In this document: positions 28,069 to 36,573 of the stretch, piece by piece | How the letters are laid out: each line of letters starts with the position of its first letter | Position numbering within the stretch: the stretch's first letter is position 1 | From: Nocardioides sp. InS609-2 | GTDB taxonomy: Bacteria > Actinomycetota > Actinomycetes > Propionibacteriales > Nocardioidaceae | NCBI RefSeq assembly: GCF_023208195.1 | Contig: NZ_CP060034.1 | Coordinates: forward strand, 124,001-188,000 | DNA length: 64,000 nucleotides | Reading direction: 5' to 3' | The notes under the pieces: generated by a model | Databases searched by the model: none | Seen by the model: the letters and a program-made list of their open reading frames with translations, nothing else | Told to the model about the DNA's origin: nothing | Program-made: the position numbers and the translations under genes

Positions 28069-28400
28069 GCCTGCCCCGGGCCGACGACCTCTTCCGCCCC
28101 ACCGCGGAGGGGGAGAAGTCCGTCCGGGCCGTGCCCGACACCAGTCCCGACCGTGTCGACGAAGTTGATGCTGGACCGCGCAAGCCGAGTGGCCGGGTGC
28201 GCCACGACGAGAAGATGACGGTCTACGTCACCTCCGACGAGCTGGTCGACATCGAGCACACGCGCCTCTCACTGCGCCGTACCCACGGGCTGGCGGTCGA
28301 CCGTGGCCGGCTGGTCCGCGAGGCGATCTCGCTGATCCTGGCCGACTTCGAGGCACACGGCGACGACAGTGCGCTGGTGCAACGGCTGAGCGAGCAGTGA
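28065..28400 (+). CDS. conserved protein between parA and scpA
   Basis: A 111-residue protein, GTG start in a GTGA overlap with the parA stop. The N-terminal half is polar and probably disordered. The C-terminal half (MTVYVTSDELVDIEHTRLSL through VREAISLILADFEAHG) resembles a ribbon-helix-helix/CopG-like DNA-binding fold, with a strand followed by two helices. It may be the DNA- or partner-binding companion of this ParA. The fold assignment is inference; the gene itself is supported by coupling on both sides. Confidence 0.72.
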   Translation: MSLPRADDLFRPTAEGEKSVRAVPDTSPDRVDEVDAGPRKPSGRVRHDEKMTVYVTSDELVDIEHTRLSLRRTHGLAVDRGRLVREAISLILADFEAHGDDSALVQRLSEQ

Positions 28401-28416
28401 CGAGCTCGAAGCGTCG

Positions 28417-29313
28417 ATGACTGTGCTGGACACTGGGCTCGCCACCGCCGACCCGGACGCCGCCGCTGCCGCGTCGGCCGGGTTCGAGGTCCGGCTCGAC
28501 AACTTCGAAGGCCCGTTCGACCTGCTGCTGAGCCTGATCTCGAAGCACAAGCTCGACATCACCGAGGTGTCGCTCTCGCGCGTCACCGACGAGTTCATCG
28601 CCCACGTGAAGGCCGCCGGCCCGACGTGGGAGCTCGAGCAGACGACGTCCTTCCTGCTCGTCGCCGCGACCCTTCTCGACCTCAAGGCCGCGCGGCTGCT
28701 GCCGCAGGGCGACGTCGAGGACGAGGAGGACCTCGCCCTGCTGGAGGCCCGCGACCTGTTGTTCGCCCGCCTCATGCAGTACCGGGCTTTCAAGCAGGTC
28801 GCGCGCGTGCTCGAGACCCGGCTGGCCGAGGAGTCGCGGCGTCACGCGCGTGCGGTGGGGCTGGAGGACCGGTTCGCCAGCTTGCTGCCCGAGGTGCTGA
28901 TCGGCATCGGTCTGGAGCAGTTCGCGCAGCTGGCGGCGCGGGCGATGGAGCCCAAGCCAGTGCTCGAGGTGTCGCTCCACCACATCCATGCCGCCAAGGT
29001 CAGCGTGCGCGAGCAGGCCGCCCTGATCGTCGACCGGCTGCGCCGCGGCGGCATCATGACCTTCCGCTCGCTGTGCGGAGACTCGCCCGACCGGCTCACC
29101 ACCGTGGCGCGCTTCCTGTCGCTGCTCGAGCTGTTCCGTGAGGGGGCGGTGTCCTTCGACCAGGTCACCCCGCTCGGGGAGCTGAGCGTGCGCTGGACCG
29201 GCACCGAGGAGGGCGACATCGAGATCGTCGACGAGTTCGACGGTGCGCCACCCGAGGACGACATCCCGCTGCCCGCGGCGACCGAGCCCGACCCAGATGA
29301 GGAGCAGCAGTGA
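28417..29313 (+). CDS. scpA: segregation and condensation protein A
   Basis: A 298-residue kleisin that bridges SMC heads. The N-terminal signature FEVRLDNFEGPFDLLLSLIS-K lies at residues 25-45, ITEVSLSRVTDEFI follows, and the C-terminal winged helix has VTFLSLLEL-type sequence (TTVARFLSLLELFREGAVSF). An acidic tail ends the protein. The stop overlaps the scpB GTG by 4 bases. Confidence 0.95.
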   Translation: MTVLDTGLATADPDAAAAASAGFEVRLDNFEGPFDLLLSLISKHKLDITEVSLSRVTDEFIAHVKAAGPTWELEQTTSFLLVAATLLDLKAARLLPQGDVEDEEDLALLEARDLLFARLMQYRAFKQVARVLETRLAEESRRHARAVGLEDRFASLLPEVLIGIGLEQFAQLAARAMEPKPVLEVSLHHIHAAKVSVREQAALIVDRLRRGGIMTFRSLCGDSPDRLTTVARFLSLLELFREGAVSFDQVTPLGELSVRWTGTEEGDIEIVDEFDGAPPEDDIPLPAATEPDPDEEQQ

Positions 29314-30014
29314 GCCAGGACGTCACCACCCCCGGGACCCTCGATGTCGAGATGGCCGAGCTGCGGCCCTCGCTCGAGGCCATCTTGATGGTCGCCGACC
29401 AGGCCCTCGACGAGGTCGTGCTGGCATCCGCCGTCGGCCACCCCGTCGAAGCGGTCGAGGCCGCGCTCACCGACCTGTCCCGCGAGTACGACGAGCAGGG
29501 GCGTGGCTTCGAGCTGCGTGCCGTGGCCGGGGGGTGGCGCTTCTACACGCGCGACGCCTACGCCGGCGTGGTTGAGACGTTCGTGCTTGACGGCCAGCAG
29601 GCCCGGCTCACCCAGGCCGCCCTCGAGACCCTCGCGGTCGTCGCCTACAAGCAGCCGATCTCGCGCGCCCGGGTCTCGGCAGTCCGTGGCGTCAACGTCG
29701 ACGGCGTCATGCGCACCCTGCTCACCCGTGGTCTCGTCGAGGAGTGCGGCCAGGACCACGAGACCGGCGCCAACCTCTACCGGACCTCGGCCTACTTCCT
29801 CGAGCGCATCGGCATCAGCTCGATCGAGGAGCTGCCCGAGCTGGCGCCGTACCTTCCCGACATGGACGACCTCGAGGACGAGCTGATGGCGATGGCGGGT
29901 GGCTCGCACGAGCCCGAGGCTGCCCCCGAGCCGGCCGCAGAGCCCGCCCACGGTCACCCGGCCCCGCACAGTGGTGAGGGCACCGAGCCCGACGCCGGCA
30001 CCGAGATCGGCTGA
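29310..30014 (+). CDS. scpB: segregation and condensation protein B
   Basis: A 234-residue partner of ScpA and SMC with two winged-helix domains: LEAILMVADQALDEVVLASA near residue 20 and LETLAVVAYKQPISRARVSA followed by VRGVNVDGVMRTLL near 105-135. The last 50 residues are acidic and Pro/Ala-rich, unlike the core. Start GTG overlaps scpA; the stop TGA shares its A with the ATG of rluB. Confidence 0.95.
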   Translation: MSQDVTTPGTLDVEMAELRPSLEAILMVADQALDEVVLASAVGHPVEAVEAALTDLSREYDEQGRGFELRAVAGGWRFYTRDAYAGVVETFVLDGQQARLTQAALETLAVVAYKQPISRARVSAVRGVNVDGVMRTLLTRGLVEECGQDHETGANLYRTSAYFLERIGISSIEELPELAPYLPDMDDLEDELMAMAGGSHEPEAAPEPAAEPAHGHPAPHSGEGTEPDAGTEIG

Positions 30015-30796
30015 TGGTGAGCGACCAGGACGACCCCAACGGGATCCAGACCGATGACGACGGCCTGATCCGGCTCCAGAAGCTGCTGGCCCAGTCCGGG
30101 GTCGCCTCGCGCCGTAAGTGCGAGGAGCTGATGCTCGAGGGGCTGGTCGAGGTGGACGGCGAGATCGTCACCCGGCTCGGCACCAAGGTCGATCCGCGCA
30201 CCGCCGTGATCAGGGTCGACGGCAAGCGGCTGCCACCGATCTCGGCACACGTCTACCTCGTGCTCAACAAGCCGCGGGGTGTCGTCTCGACGATGTCGGA
30301 CCCCGAGGGTCGTCGTACTCTCGCCGACCTCGTCTCCGACCGTCCGGAGCGGCTCTTCCACGTCGGCCGCCTCGACACCGACACCGCGGGCCTGATCCTG
30401 CTCACCAACGACGGCGACTTCGCGCACCAGATGGCGCACCCGTCGCACGAGGTCGACAAGACCTACGTCGCGGAGGTCGACGGTGACGTCAGCAAGGCCA
30501 CGCTCGCCGACCTCCGCAGGGGCGTGACGCTGGAAGACGGACCCATCGCGGTCTCGCGCGTGAAGGTGATCCAGGCCGGACAGGGTGACGCCCAGGGCCG
30601 CACGATCGTCGAGCTGGTGATCCACGAGGGCCGCAACCGGATCGTGCGGCGCCTCCTCGAACACGTCGGCCATCCCGTACGCCGCCTCACCCGCACGCGC
30701 TTCGGCCCGGTCGACCTCACCGGGCTGAAGACCGGCGATCTGCGGCACCTGACGACCGACGAGCTCGGGTCGTTGCTCGACACCGCCCAGCTCTGA
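30014..30796 (+). CDS. rluB: 23S rRNA pseudouridine synthase RluB-type
   Basis: A 260-residue RsuA/RluB-family pseudouridine synthase. An N-terminal S4 domain (LQKLLAQSGVASRRKCEELM) precedes the catalytic domain. The catalytic Asp is in HVGRLDTDTAGLILLTNDGD near residue 118. The C-terminal GRNRIVRRLLEHVGHPVRRL is the family RNA-contact segment. It is translationally coupled to scpB, the usual order in actinobacteria. Confidence 0.93.
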   Translation: MVSDQDDPNGIQTDDDGLIRLQKLLAQSGVASRRKCEELMLEGLVEVDGEIVTRLGTKVDPRTAVIRVDGKRLPPISAHVYLVLNKPRGVVSTMSDPEGRRTLADLVSDRPERLFHVGRLDTDTAGLILLTNDGDFAHQMAHPSHEVDKTYVAEVDGDVSKATLADLRRGVTLEDGPIAVSRVKVIQAGQGDAQGRTIVELVIHEGRNRIVRRLLEHVGHPVRRLTRTRFGPVDLTGLKTGDLRHLTTDELGSLLDTAQL

Positions 30797-30839
30797 GGTT
30801 CCGGTCAGACCGGCTGGACCGGCCGAATAGAATCGTGGC

Positions 30840-31991
30840 ATGAACCAGGTCTCCGTCGTCGCGTACTTCGCGGACGACCCCACGCGGACCTACCAACTGA
30901 TCCAGTGGCTTCCCGTCCTCGACCTGCTCCACGAGACCCATCCTGTGGGCATCGTCGTACGCGACCCGAAGTCGGCCGTCGTGCTGGCGGGCAGGACGTC
31001 GGTGCCGGTCTTCACGGCCGAGTCGTTCCCCGAGCTGACGGCCCTCTACGCCGAGCTCGACGCCAAGGTCGTCCTCTACTGCAACAACTCGATACTCAAC
31101 TTCCAGTCGCTGCTCGACGGTCGTTCCCTGCACGTGCACATCAACCACGGTGAGAGCGACAAGCAGAGCATGGCGAGCAACAACGCCAAGGCCTACGACC
31201 GGGTGTTCGTGGCGGGGGAGGCGGCAGTCCAGCGGCACGTCGCCGGTCTGCTGGAGTTCGACACCAGTCGCCTCGTGCGCACCGGGCGGCCACCGCTGGA
31301 CCTGCATCCGATCTCGTGCCTGGCGCCGAGCCCGCGACGGACCGTCCTGTACGCGCCGACGTGGGAGGGCGACGCGGAGTACAACGACTACACGTCTGTC
31401 GACACGATCGGTGCCGACATCGTCCGCGCGATCCTGGATGTCCCCGACGTGCGCCTCGTCTACAAACCGCATCCCAAGTTGGCCACCAGCGTGACGCCGG
31501 CGGTGCGTGAGGCGCAGCACGACATCCTCACGCTGGTGGGCGCAGCCGTCAGGCGCGAGCCTGCTGCCGGCCACGAGGCCATCACAGCCGGCGACATCCT
31601 CGCGGTGATGCCCAACTGCGACGTGATGGTCACCGATGTGTCCTCGGTCGGACTCGACTGGCTGTACCTGCGTACCGAGAGGCCCATCTTCGTCACCGAC
31701 CGGCACCACGACGCCGAGCGGCTCCGGCAGGAGGTCCCGGTGAGTCGCTGTGCCGACGTGATCGACGACGTCGACGTGGCAGACCTGACCGCGCTCATCG
31801 CCTCCCGCCTCGAGAACGACGTGCACCACCTCGCCCGGTTGGCCATGCGCCACTACTACTTCGACGACCTCCAGATCGGCGAGAGCACCGGCCGGTTCCT
31901 GGACGCCGTGTCCGAGCTGGCGACTCTCAGGGACCGGCTGCTGCGCGCAGCGCCGTCCCTGGACGGAGAAGGGGCAGCAATCACGGCGTAA
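30840..31991 (+). CDS. CDP-glycerol glycerophosphotransferase (TagF-like) family protein
   Basis: A 383-residue protein with the GT-B-like fold of teichoic-acid polymerases. It reads HVHINHGESDKQSMASNNAK near residue 100 and YDRVFVAGEAAVQRH near 118. The segment TVLYAPTWEGDAEYNDY lies near 165, and the CDP-binding part MVTDVSSVGLDWLYLRTERP near 265. Such enzymes add polyol phosphates to wall polymers at the membrane; here the polymer is unknown. It begins the variable block that splits the conserved rluB-aroH-tyrA-cmk-der order. Confidence 0.78.
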   Translation: MNQVSVVAYFADDPTRTYQLIQWLPVLDLLHETHPVGIVVRDPKSAVVLAGRTSVPVFTAESFPELTALYAELDAKVVLYCNNSILNFQSLLDGRSLHVHINHGESDKQSMASNNAKAYDRVFVAGEAAVQRHVAGLLEFDTSRLVRTGRPPLDLHPISCLAPSPRRTVLYAPTWEGDAEYNDYTSVDTIGADIVRAILDVPDVRLVYKPHPKLATSVTPAVREAQHDILTLVGAAVRREPAAGHEAITAGDILAVMPNCDVMVTDVSSVGLDWLYLRTERPIFVTDRHHDAERLRQEVPVSRCADVIDDVDVADLTALIASRLENDVHHLARLAMRHYYFDDLQIGESTGRFLDAVSELATLRDRLLRAAPSLDGEGAAITA

Positions 31992-32018
31992 TGGCCTGGC
32001 CTGTGCAACGCTGCCCCC

Positions 32019-32681
32019 GTGACGGTCACGAGAGCGGAGCGCGACGCTGCCGCAACTGTGGCCGTCGGGTGGGGCGTCATCCTGGCCGCCGTTCTCGCTG
32101 TCGGCTGGCTGCTGACCCACTCCCTCGAGCCGAGCATCGGTGTCTGGGACGATGATGCTGCGCGATGGTTCACCGCTGAGCGAACCGGTGACCTGGGCAG
32201 GATCGCCGACGTCGGCAGGCTCCTCGGTGACACCTGGGTCGGCATCGGGCTGGCGTTGGCCGTTGCTGTGGCGGTGTCGCTGTGGCAACACTCCCTCCGC
32301 CCGGCGATCTTCGTCGTCGTCCTGATGGCCGGGAACTTCGGCTTCTACCTGGTAGCTACCCAGCTGATCACCCGGGACCGGCCACCCGTGCCGATCCTTG
32401 ACCCCGGTCTGGTGCCGGACCACAGCTTCCCGTCGGGGCACGTCGCCACCGCGGTCGCTGTGTACGGCGGCACCGCGCTGCTGGTCGGCTACCTCAGGCC
32501 GCGCACGCGTCCCTGGATCTGGGCGCTGCTCGTCATGCCGGTCCTGGTCGCAGTCGCCCGGCTGTACCAGGGTGCCCACCACCCGACCGACGTGCTGACA
32601 AGCCTGCTGGCCATGACAGCGTGGCTGACGGTCGTGGCCAGGGTGCTGCTCACGGGAACCGCAGCGCGAGCGCCTGGTTGA
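32019..32681 (+). CDS. PAP2 superfamily phosphatase, membrane-bound
   Basis: A 220-residue protein with about five or six membrane helices. The three PAP2 motifs are visible: a degenerate motif 1 around LITRDRPPV, motif 2 DHSFPSGHVATA near residue 140, and motif 3 ARLYQGAHHPTDV near 180. Lipid or undecaprenyl pyrophosphate is the likely substrate. It starts with GTG 27 bp after the TagF-like gene, so the two may act together in envelope polymer assembly (inference). Confidence 0.85.
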   Translation: MTVTRAERDAAATVAVGWGVILAAVLAVGWLLTHSLEPSIGVWDDDAARWFTAERTGDLGRIADVGRLLGDTWVGIGLALAVAVAVSLWQHSLRPAIFVVVLMAGNFGFYLVATQLITRDRPPVPILDPGLVPDHSFPSGHVATAVAVYGGTALLVGYLRPRTRPWIWALLVMPVLVAVARLYQGAHHPTDVLTSLLAMTAWLTVVARVLLTGTAARAPG

Positions 32682-33000
32682 TCTCGTGCTGGCGCACCAG
32701 GAAGGCCCGCTCGTCGAGTCTTTTGCGCCGCAGCCAGGCGGTGACCTCGTCGTTGCACTTGCTGGCGTTGCAGGAGCCGCAGGCCGGGGCGATGTTGTCG
32801 AGGGTGTAGCGCCCCCCACGGGAGAGGGCCAGGACGCAGTCACGCTGAAGGGGCCTGTCCGACGCGCCGCAGTAGGCACAGCCACCCCAGGCGGCCTTCA
32901 ACGCGGTCCACTGCTCGTCGCTGAGGTCGTGCTCGACGCTGTCCATCCGGCGCTTGCGTCTGCGGGCGATCCTGCTCTTCCGACTTCGGTTGACCGCCAT
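32650..33000 (-). CDS. HNH-type nuclease domain protein with altered first histidine
   Basis: A 116-residue basic protein. It has the zinc-binding pairs CAYCG near residue 41 and CGSC near 74, and the SRGGRYTLDNIAPAC-GSCN core of HNH endonucleases. The position that usually holds the first His (as DH) reads DC (LQRDCVLALSRGG). The stop lies inside the 3' end of the PAP2 gene (32-bp convergent overlap). It may be a nuclease with Cys as ligand/base or a catalytically altered DNA-binding form. Confidence 0.72.
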   Translation of the reverse strand: MAVNRSRKSRIARRRKRRMDSVEHDLSDEQWTALKAAWGGCAYCGASDRPLQRDCVLALSRGGRYTLDNIAPACGSCNASKCNDEVTAWLRRKRLDERAFLVRQHEINQALALRFP

Positions 33001-33018
33001 CGCAGCAGCGTAGGTGGG

Positions 33019-33360
33019 TCAGGCCTCGATGGTGGGCGACAGGCCAGCGGGATCGGCTTCCTGCTTCTCGCGCCGCTCCTGCAAGCGCTGCTGGGCAGCC
33101 GGCAAGAAGGCCAGGCACGGCGCATCGTCCTCCGGGTGCTTCTCGATCAGGTGGAAGATCCACCTGTCCATCGACGCCATGAAGCCGTTGTCGTCCCCGG
33201 GGCGGTACGCCGACCAGTTGAGCGTGCCCCTGGTGACGCACGCCGAGCAGCTGATCTTGTAGACGAACTGCTTGTCCCGACCGACGTCGATCTTCAGCTT
33301 CGCCAGATGGCCGGCCTCTGCGGCGGCCTTCCTCTCACGAGCAGATCGGCTCGCCGTCAT
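33019..33360 (-). CDS. uncharacterised protein upstream of the HNH gene
   Basis: I do not recognise this 113-residue protein. The N-terminus is basic and helical (TASRSARERKAAAEAGHLAK), the middle has a Cys pair (ISCSACVTRG), then MDRWIFHLIEKHPEDDAP, and the C-terminus is a charged helix (AAQQRLQERREKQEA). It precedes the HNH gene on the same strand with 18 bp between them, so they are probably co-transcribed. Confidence 0.55.
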   Translation of the reverse strand: MTASRSARERKAAAEAGHLAKLKIDVGRDKQFVYKISCSACVTRGTLNWSAYRPGDDNGFMASMDRWIFHLIEKHPEDDAPCLAFLPAAQQRLQERREKQEADPAGLSPTIEA

Positions 33361-33850
33361 GTCGCACCCCTGGTGTGTTCGGAAACGTGGAGCCTACGCC
33401 CGGGAGTCATGGCAACCGGTGGGCCCGTCCGTCCGATGGATCTGTCGGATGCCGAGGCACGCAGCACGGTCGGCATGATGTCCGGTCCGTAGTCGGCGGC
33501 GGCCGTGTCCACGGTCTCCTGACCCTGCCGGCGCCACCACTCCCACCCACAGGCGGTCTACCGCCCGCGCGTCGCCTGCTAGACCAGCTGGTGCCGATCG
33601 CCCGCGAAAGCGTACGTCGCCCAGCACCCCGGCCAGGGTCGACATCACCCGGGCGGCGTGATCTCCGTCTGCCGGGTCAGGTACGTCTCGTCCTCGTCGG
33701 AGCCGTAGCGGCCGACCAACGTCGGTTGACGCACCCCCAACTGGCCGGATATCGGCAGCCGGGCTCGAACCCCCGCCCCCGAGGTGGGGACGTGCAGACA
33801 GTCCACCGTGTCGCGACGCCGGACGCGTCCCGGTGGGAGGGGAGCGTGGC
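33361..33850. other. non-coding stretch without recognisable gene
   Basis: About 490 bp between the divergently oriented unknown gene and the 3' end of the flavohemoprotein gene. Frames through it are short, Arg/Pro-rich and resemble no protein I know. I see no tRNA, terminator hairpin or repeat that I would defend. It may be decayed coding sequence. Confidence 0.4.
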
Positions 33851-35107
33851 TCAGGCCGAGGCCAGCCACTTGTCCGGCCCGAATACCTCGTAGCGGATGT
33901 CCGCCTCGGCGATGTGCTGCTCGATCAGGCTGCGATGCACGGACTCCATGAAGGGCAGTGGACCGCACAGGTAGATCTTCGCTTCTACCGGGATCGCCAC
34001 GGTCCCGATGTCGACCCGGCCGACCCGCAGGGCGCCGCGGGTCGGGCGGACGCCGAGGTCCTCGTACCACCGGTGGAGTGTTCCCGCGGGCAGCGCCTCC
34101 ACGAGCTCCTTCAGCTCCTGGCGGTGGGCGTGCCGGGCTGGCGAACGGTCGGCGTGCAGCACCAGTACTTCGCGCGTCGAACCGGTGCCGACGAGGTAGT
34201 GGAGGATGCCGATGATCGGGGTGATGCCGATGCCGGCGGAGATCAGCACCAGCGGCGTCTCGGAGTCCTGGAGGACCAGCTCGCCGAACGGAGCCGAAAC
34301 CCTGATCTCGTCGCCCTCGAAGAGATTGTGGTGCAGGAAGTTCGACACCTCACCGGCCGGCACGACTGCGCCGTCCTCGGCGCGGCTCTCCGGCACCGCC
34401 TTGACCGAGATCCCCCACTCGCTGACCCCGTGGGCGTGGGTGAGGCTGTACTGGCGGATCTGGCGGATCTGGCGGATCTGGCGGATCTGGCGGATCTGGC
34501 GGGCCCCGTCAGGCAGCGCCACCTGGACCGACACGTACTGGCCGGGCTGGGCCTCCGGCAGCGTGCTGCCGTCGGGCGTGCCGAGCACGAAGGACACCGT
34601 GTCGGGCGACTCCTGCAGACGACGGCGAAGGACGAGGGTGCGCCAGACGTCTCCATCCGCCACGCCCGTCTCGGCGTACAGGCCGTTCTCGATCGTGACG
34701 AGCGCCCTGGCCATGTGCCAGTAGACCTCGTCCCACGCGGAGGCGACCTCGGGCGTGACCGCGTCACCCAGCACCTCGACGATGGCGGCGAACAGATGCT
34801 CGTGGACGATCGGGTACTGGTCCTCGGTGATGCCGAGCGAGGCGTGCTTGTGGGCGATGCGAGCGAGCACGTCGAGGGGGTCGCGTCCGTCCTCGGCCAC
34901 CAGGAGTGTGGCGTAGGCGGCAATCGCACCCGCGAGGGCGCTCTGCTGGTCTCCTTGGGCCTGGTTGCCTCGGTTGAACAGGTCACGTTCGAGCTCGGGG
35001 TGGGCGGCGAACATCCGCTGGTAGAAGACCGGGGTGATGTCGCCGATGGCGGCACCGATGACGGGCAGGGTGGCCTTGACGACCTGCGTGGACCTGGTGG
35101 AAAGCAT
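33851..35107 (-). CDS. hmp: flavohemoprotein (nitric oxide dioxygenase) with expanded IRQ repeat
   Basis: A 418-residue flavohemoglobin that converts NO to nitrate using O2 and NAD(P)H. The globin domain (residues 1-140) has the proximal haem His in IAHKHASLGI near residue 87. The FAD domain follows with the flavin motif RQYSLTHAHG near 230. The NAD domain has LISAGIGITPIIGILHYL near 290 and YLCGPLPFMESVH near 385. Directly before RQYSL the protein carries five IRQ units instead of the usual one, encoded by a 9-bp tandem repeat. It is divergent from an AraC-type regulator. Confidence 0.93.
   Translation of the reverse strand: MLSTRSTQVVKATLPVIGAAIGDITPVFYQRMFAAHPELERDLFNRGNQAQGDQQSALAGAIAAYATLLVAEDGRDPLDVLARIAHKHASLGITEDQYPIVHEHLFAAIVEVLGDAVTPEVASAWDEVYWHMARALVTIENGLYAETGVADGDVWRTLVLRRRLQESPDTVSFVLGTPDGSTLPEAQPGQYVSVQVALPDGARQIRQIRQIRQIRQIRQYSLTHAHGVSEWGISVKAVPESRAEDGAVVPAGEVSNFLHHNLFEGDEIRVSAPFGELVLQDSETPLVLISAGIGITPIIGILHYLVGTGSTREVLVLHADRSPARHAHRQELKELVEALPAGTLHRWYEDLGVRPTRGALRVGRVDIGTVAIPVEAKIYLCGPLPFMESVHRSLIEQHIAEADIRYEVFGPDKWLASA
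34451..34502. repeat. 9-bp tandem repeat (CTGGCGGAT)x5 plus partial, inside hmp
   Basis: Five perfect copies of CTGGCGGAT (34451-34495) and a 7-base partial copy. On the coding strand each unit reads ATC CGC CAG (Ile-Arg-Gln). Because the unit is 9 bp, copy-number change alters protein length by three residues without breaking the frame. The array abuts the FAD-binding RxYS motif. Confidence 0.97.
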
Positions 35108-35302
35108 GGGGACTCCGAGGGGGTTGTCGGGATGAGGCACGACAGCTCCGAGAGTCGCGATGGTGCTGCTCCTCGTCGGACTGATGTCCCCTCCACAGCA
35201 CCATCCGAGGTCTCGCCCCGGGGAGTGCCAAAGGTCCCATCCAGCCTGGGAAAGGACCTGCGCTGCGGTCTCGCTGCCCGGGGACGGGCGTACCGTCGTG
35301 GG

Positions 35303-36142
35303 GTGGACACACCGACCACCCACCTGGCTCCGCCGGTGCCCGAGGCACTGAGGCCGTACGTCGTCGCCATCGTCGGCTACGACATGGCCATGCCCGCGCC
35401 CGGTGTCCACATCGGGATGCCGTCGACCAGCGTGACGTTCGTGCTGACCATCGACGAGCCGCTGGACGTCGGGTGGAGAGGCGTGCCCAGATCGCGCGCA
35501 CGACGGTGGTCGACCGTGTCGGGACTGCACACCGGGCCGGCGGAGATCCACTACGCAGACCGACAGGCCGGGGTGCAGCTCGCGCTGACTCCGCTCGGTG
35601 CCCGCGCCCTGCTGGGCGTGCCTGCCGGAGCCGTCGCGCGTGAGATCGTCACCCTCGACGAGCTGGTCCCGGCTCTGCGTGACCTGCCCGAGCAGCTGGC
35701 CGAGTGCCATGGCTGGCCGGCGCGGCTGGCGCTGGTGCGACGGCGACTGCTCGCCGTACTGGCCTGGAACGGCTCGCCGTCGGTGCGCGCAGAGATCGGG
35801 CACGCGTTGGCTGCGCTCACCCGGGGAGCCACGGTGCAATGGGTGGCCGACGACGTGGGGCTGAGCCGGCGGCACCTCGGCACGCTGGTACGGTCGGAGA
35901 CCGGTGTGACGCCCAAGGAGTTCCACCGGATCGCCCGCTTCGACGCCAGCAAGTCTCGGCTCGCGGCCGCTGCACACGCCGGGCGTCCGTCGCTCGCCGA
36001 GCTTGCCACGGCCAGCGGGTACGCCGACCAGGCACACCTGACCCGCGAATGGCAGGCGCTCGCCGGGTGTACGCCCACCCGGTGGCTGCGCGACGAGTTC
36101 CCATTCGTGCAAGACGTGGTGGGCGTGGACGCGGGAGCGTGA
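35303..36142 (+). CDS. AraC-family transcriptional regulator
   Basis: A 279-residue regulator. The C-terminal 100 residues form the double helix-turn-helix: first HTH VQWVADDVGLSRRHLGTLVR, linker TGVTPKEFHRIARF, second HTH LAELATASGYADQAHLTREW, ending GCTPTRWLRDEF. The N-terminal 160 residues are a DUF6597-like sensor part with ALRPYVVAIVGYDM. The GTG at 35303 fits the N-terminus best. It is divergent from hmp across about 195 bp, so control of hmp is possible (inference). Confidence 0.85.
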   Translation: MDTPTTHLAPPVPEALRPYVVAIVGYDMAMPAPGVHIGMPSTSVTFVLTIDEPLDVGWRGVPRSRARRWSTVSGLHTGPAEIHYADRQAGVQLALTPLGARALLGVPAGAVAREIVTLDELVPALRDLPEQLAECHGWPARLALVRRRLLAVLAWNGSPSVRAEIGHALAALTRGATVQWVADDVGLSRRHLGTLVRSETGVTPKEFHRIARFDASKSRLAAAAHAGRPSLAELATASGYADQAHLTREWQALAGCTPTRWLRDEFPFVQDVVGVDAGA

Positions 36143-36146
36143 GGCC

Positions 36147-36530
36147 ATGACTGCATCCGAGGTACGACTCTGGCACTCACTCGCCTTCACCGATGTCGAC
36201 GCGATGATCGCGTGGCTGTCGGCGGTCGGCTTCACCGAGCACGCGACCCACAAGGACGACGTGGGCGTCGTCGTACACGCCGAGTGGCTGTGGCCCGGTG
36301 GCGGGGGGATCATGTTCGGCGCCCGGCGCGACGACGGCGCGCTCCGGGGCACCGGTCCCGGCGCGGCGTACCTCGTCTGCGACGACCCCGACGCGGCCTT
36401 CGACGCGGCCGTCAAGGCCGGTGCGACGGTCCAGCGGGCGATGGTCGACCAGGACTACGGCGGTCGCGGTGGCAGCGTGCTCGACCCGGAGGGCAACCAC
36501 TGGTCGTTCGGCAACTACCAGCCGTCCTGA
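36147..36530 (+). CDS. VOC (glyoxalase/bleomycin resistance) family protein
   Basis: A 127-residue vicinal-oxygen-chelate protein with two beta-alpha-beta-beta-beta modules. It reads LAFTDVDAMIAWLSAVGFTE near residue 10, then VYLVCDDPDAAFDAAVKAGA-like sequence in the second half (AAYLVCDDPDAAFDAAVKAG), ending DPEGNHWSFGNYQP. The substrate is unknown. It starts 4 bp after the AraC gene and is probably co-transcribed with it. Confidence 0.85.
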   Translation: MTASEVRLWHSLAFTDVDAMIAWLSAVGFTEHATHKDDVGVVVHAEWLWPGGGGIMFGARRDDGALRGTGPGAAYLVCDDPDAAFDAAVKAGATVQRAMVDQDYGGRGGSVLDPEGNHWSFGNYQPS

Positions 36531-36573
36531 GACTGGCTGCGGCTCCAGCGGACGGCCTCGTTAGCGTGGCCCC

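Noticed and set aside
33755..33790. tRNA-like T-arm (GGGTTCGAGCCC type) on the minus strand
   Set aside because: The T-stem does not pair properly, and I could find no acceptor, D- or anticodon arm at the right distances.
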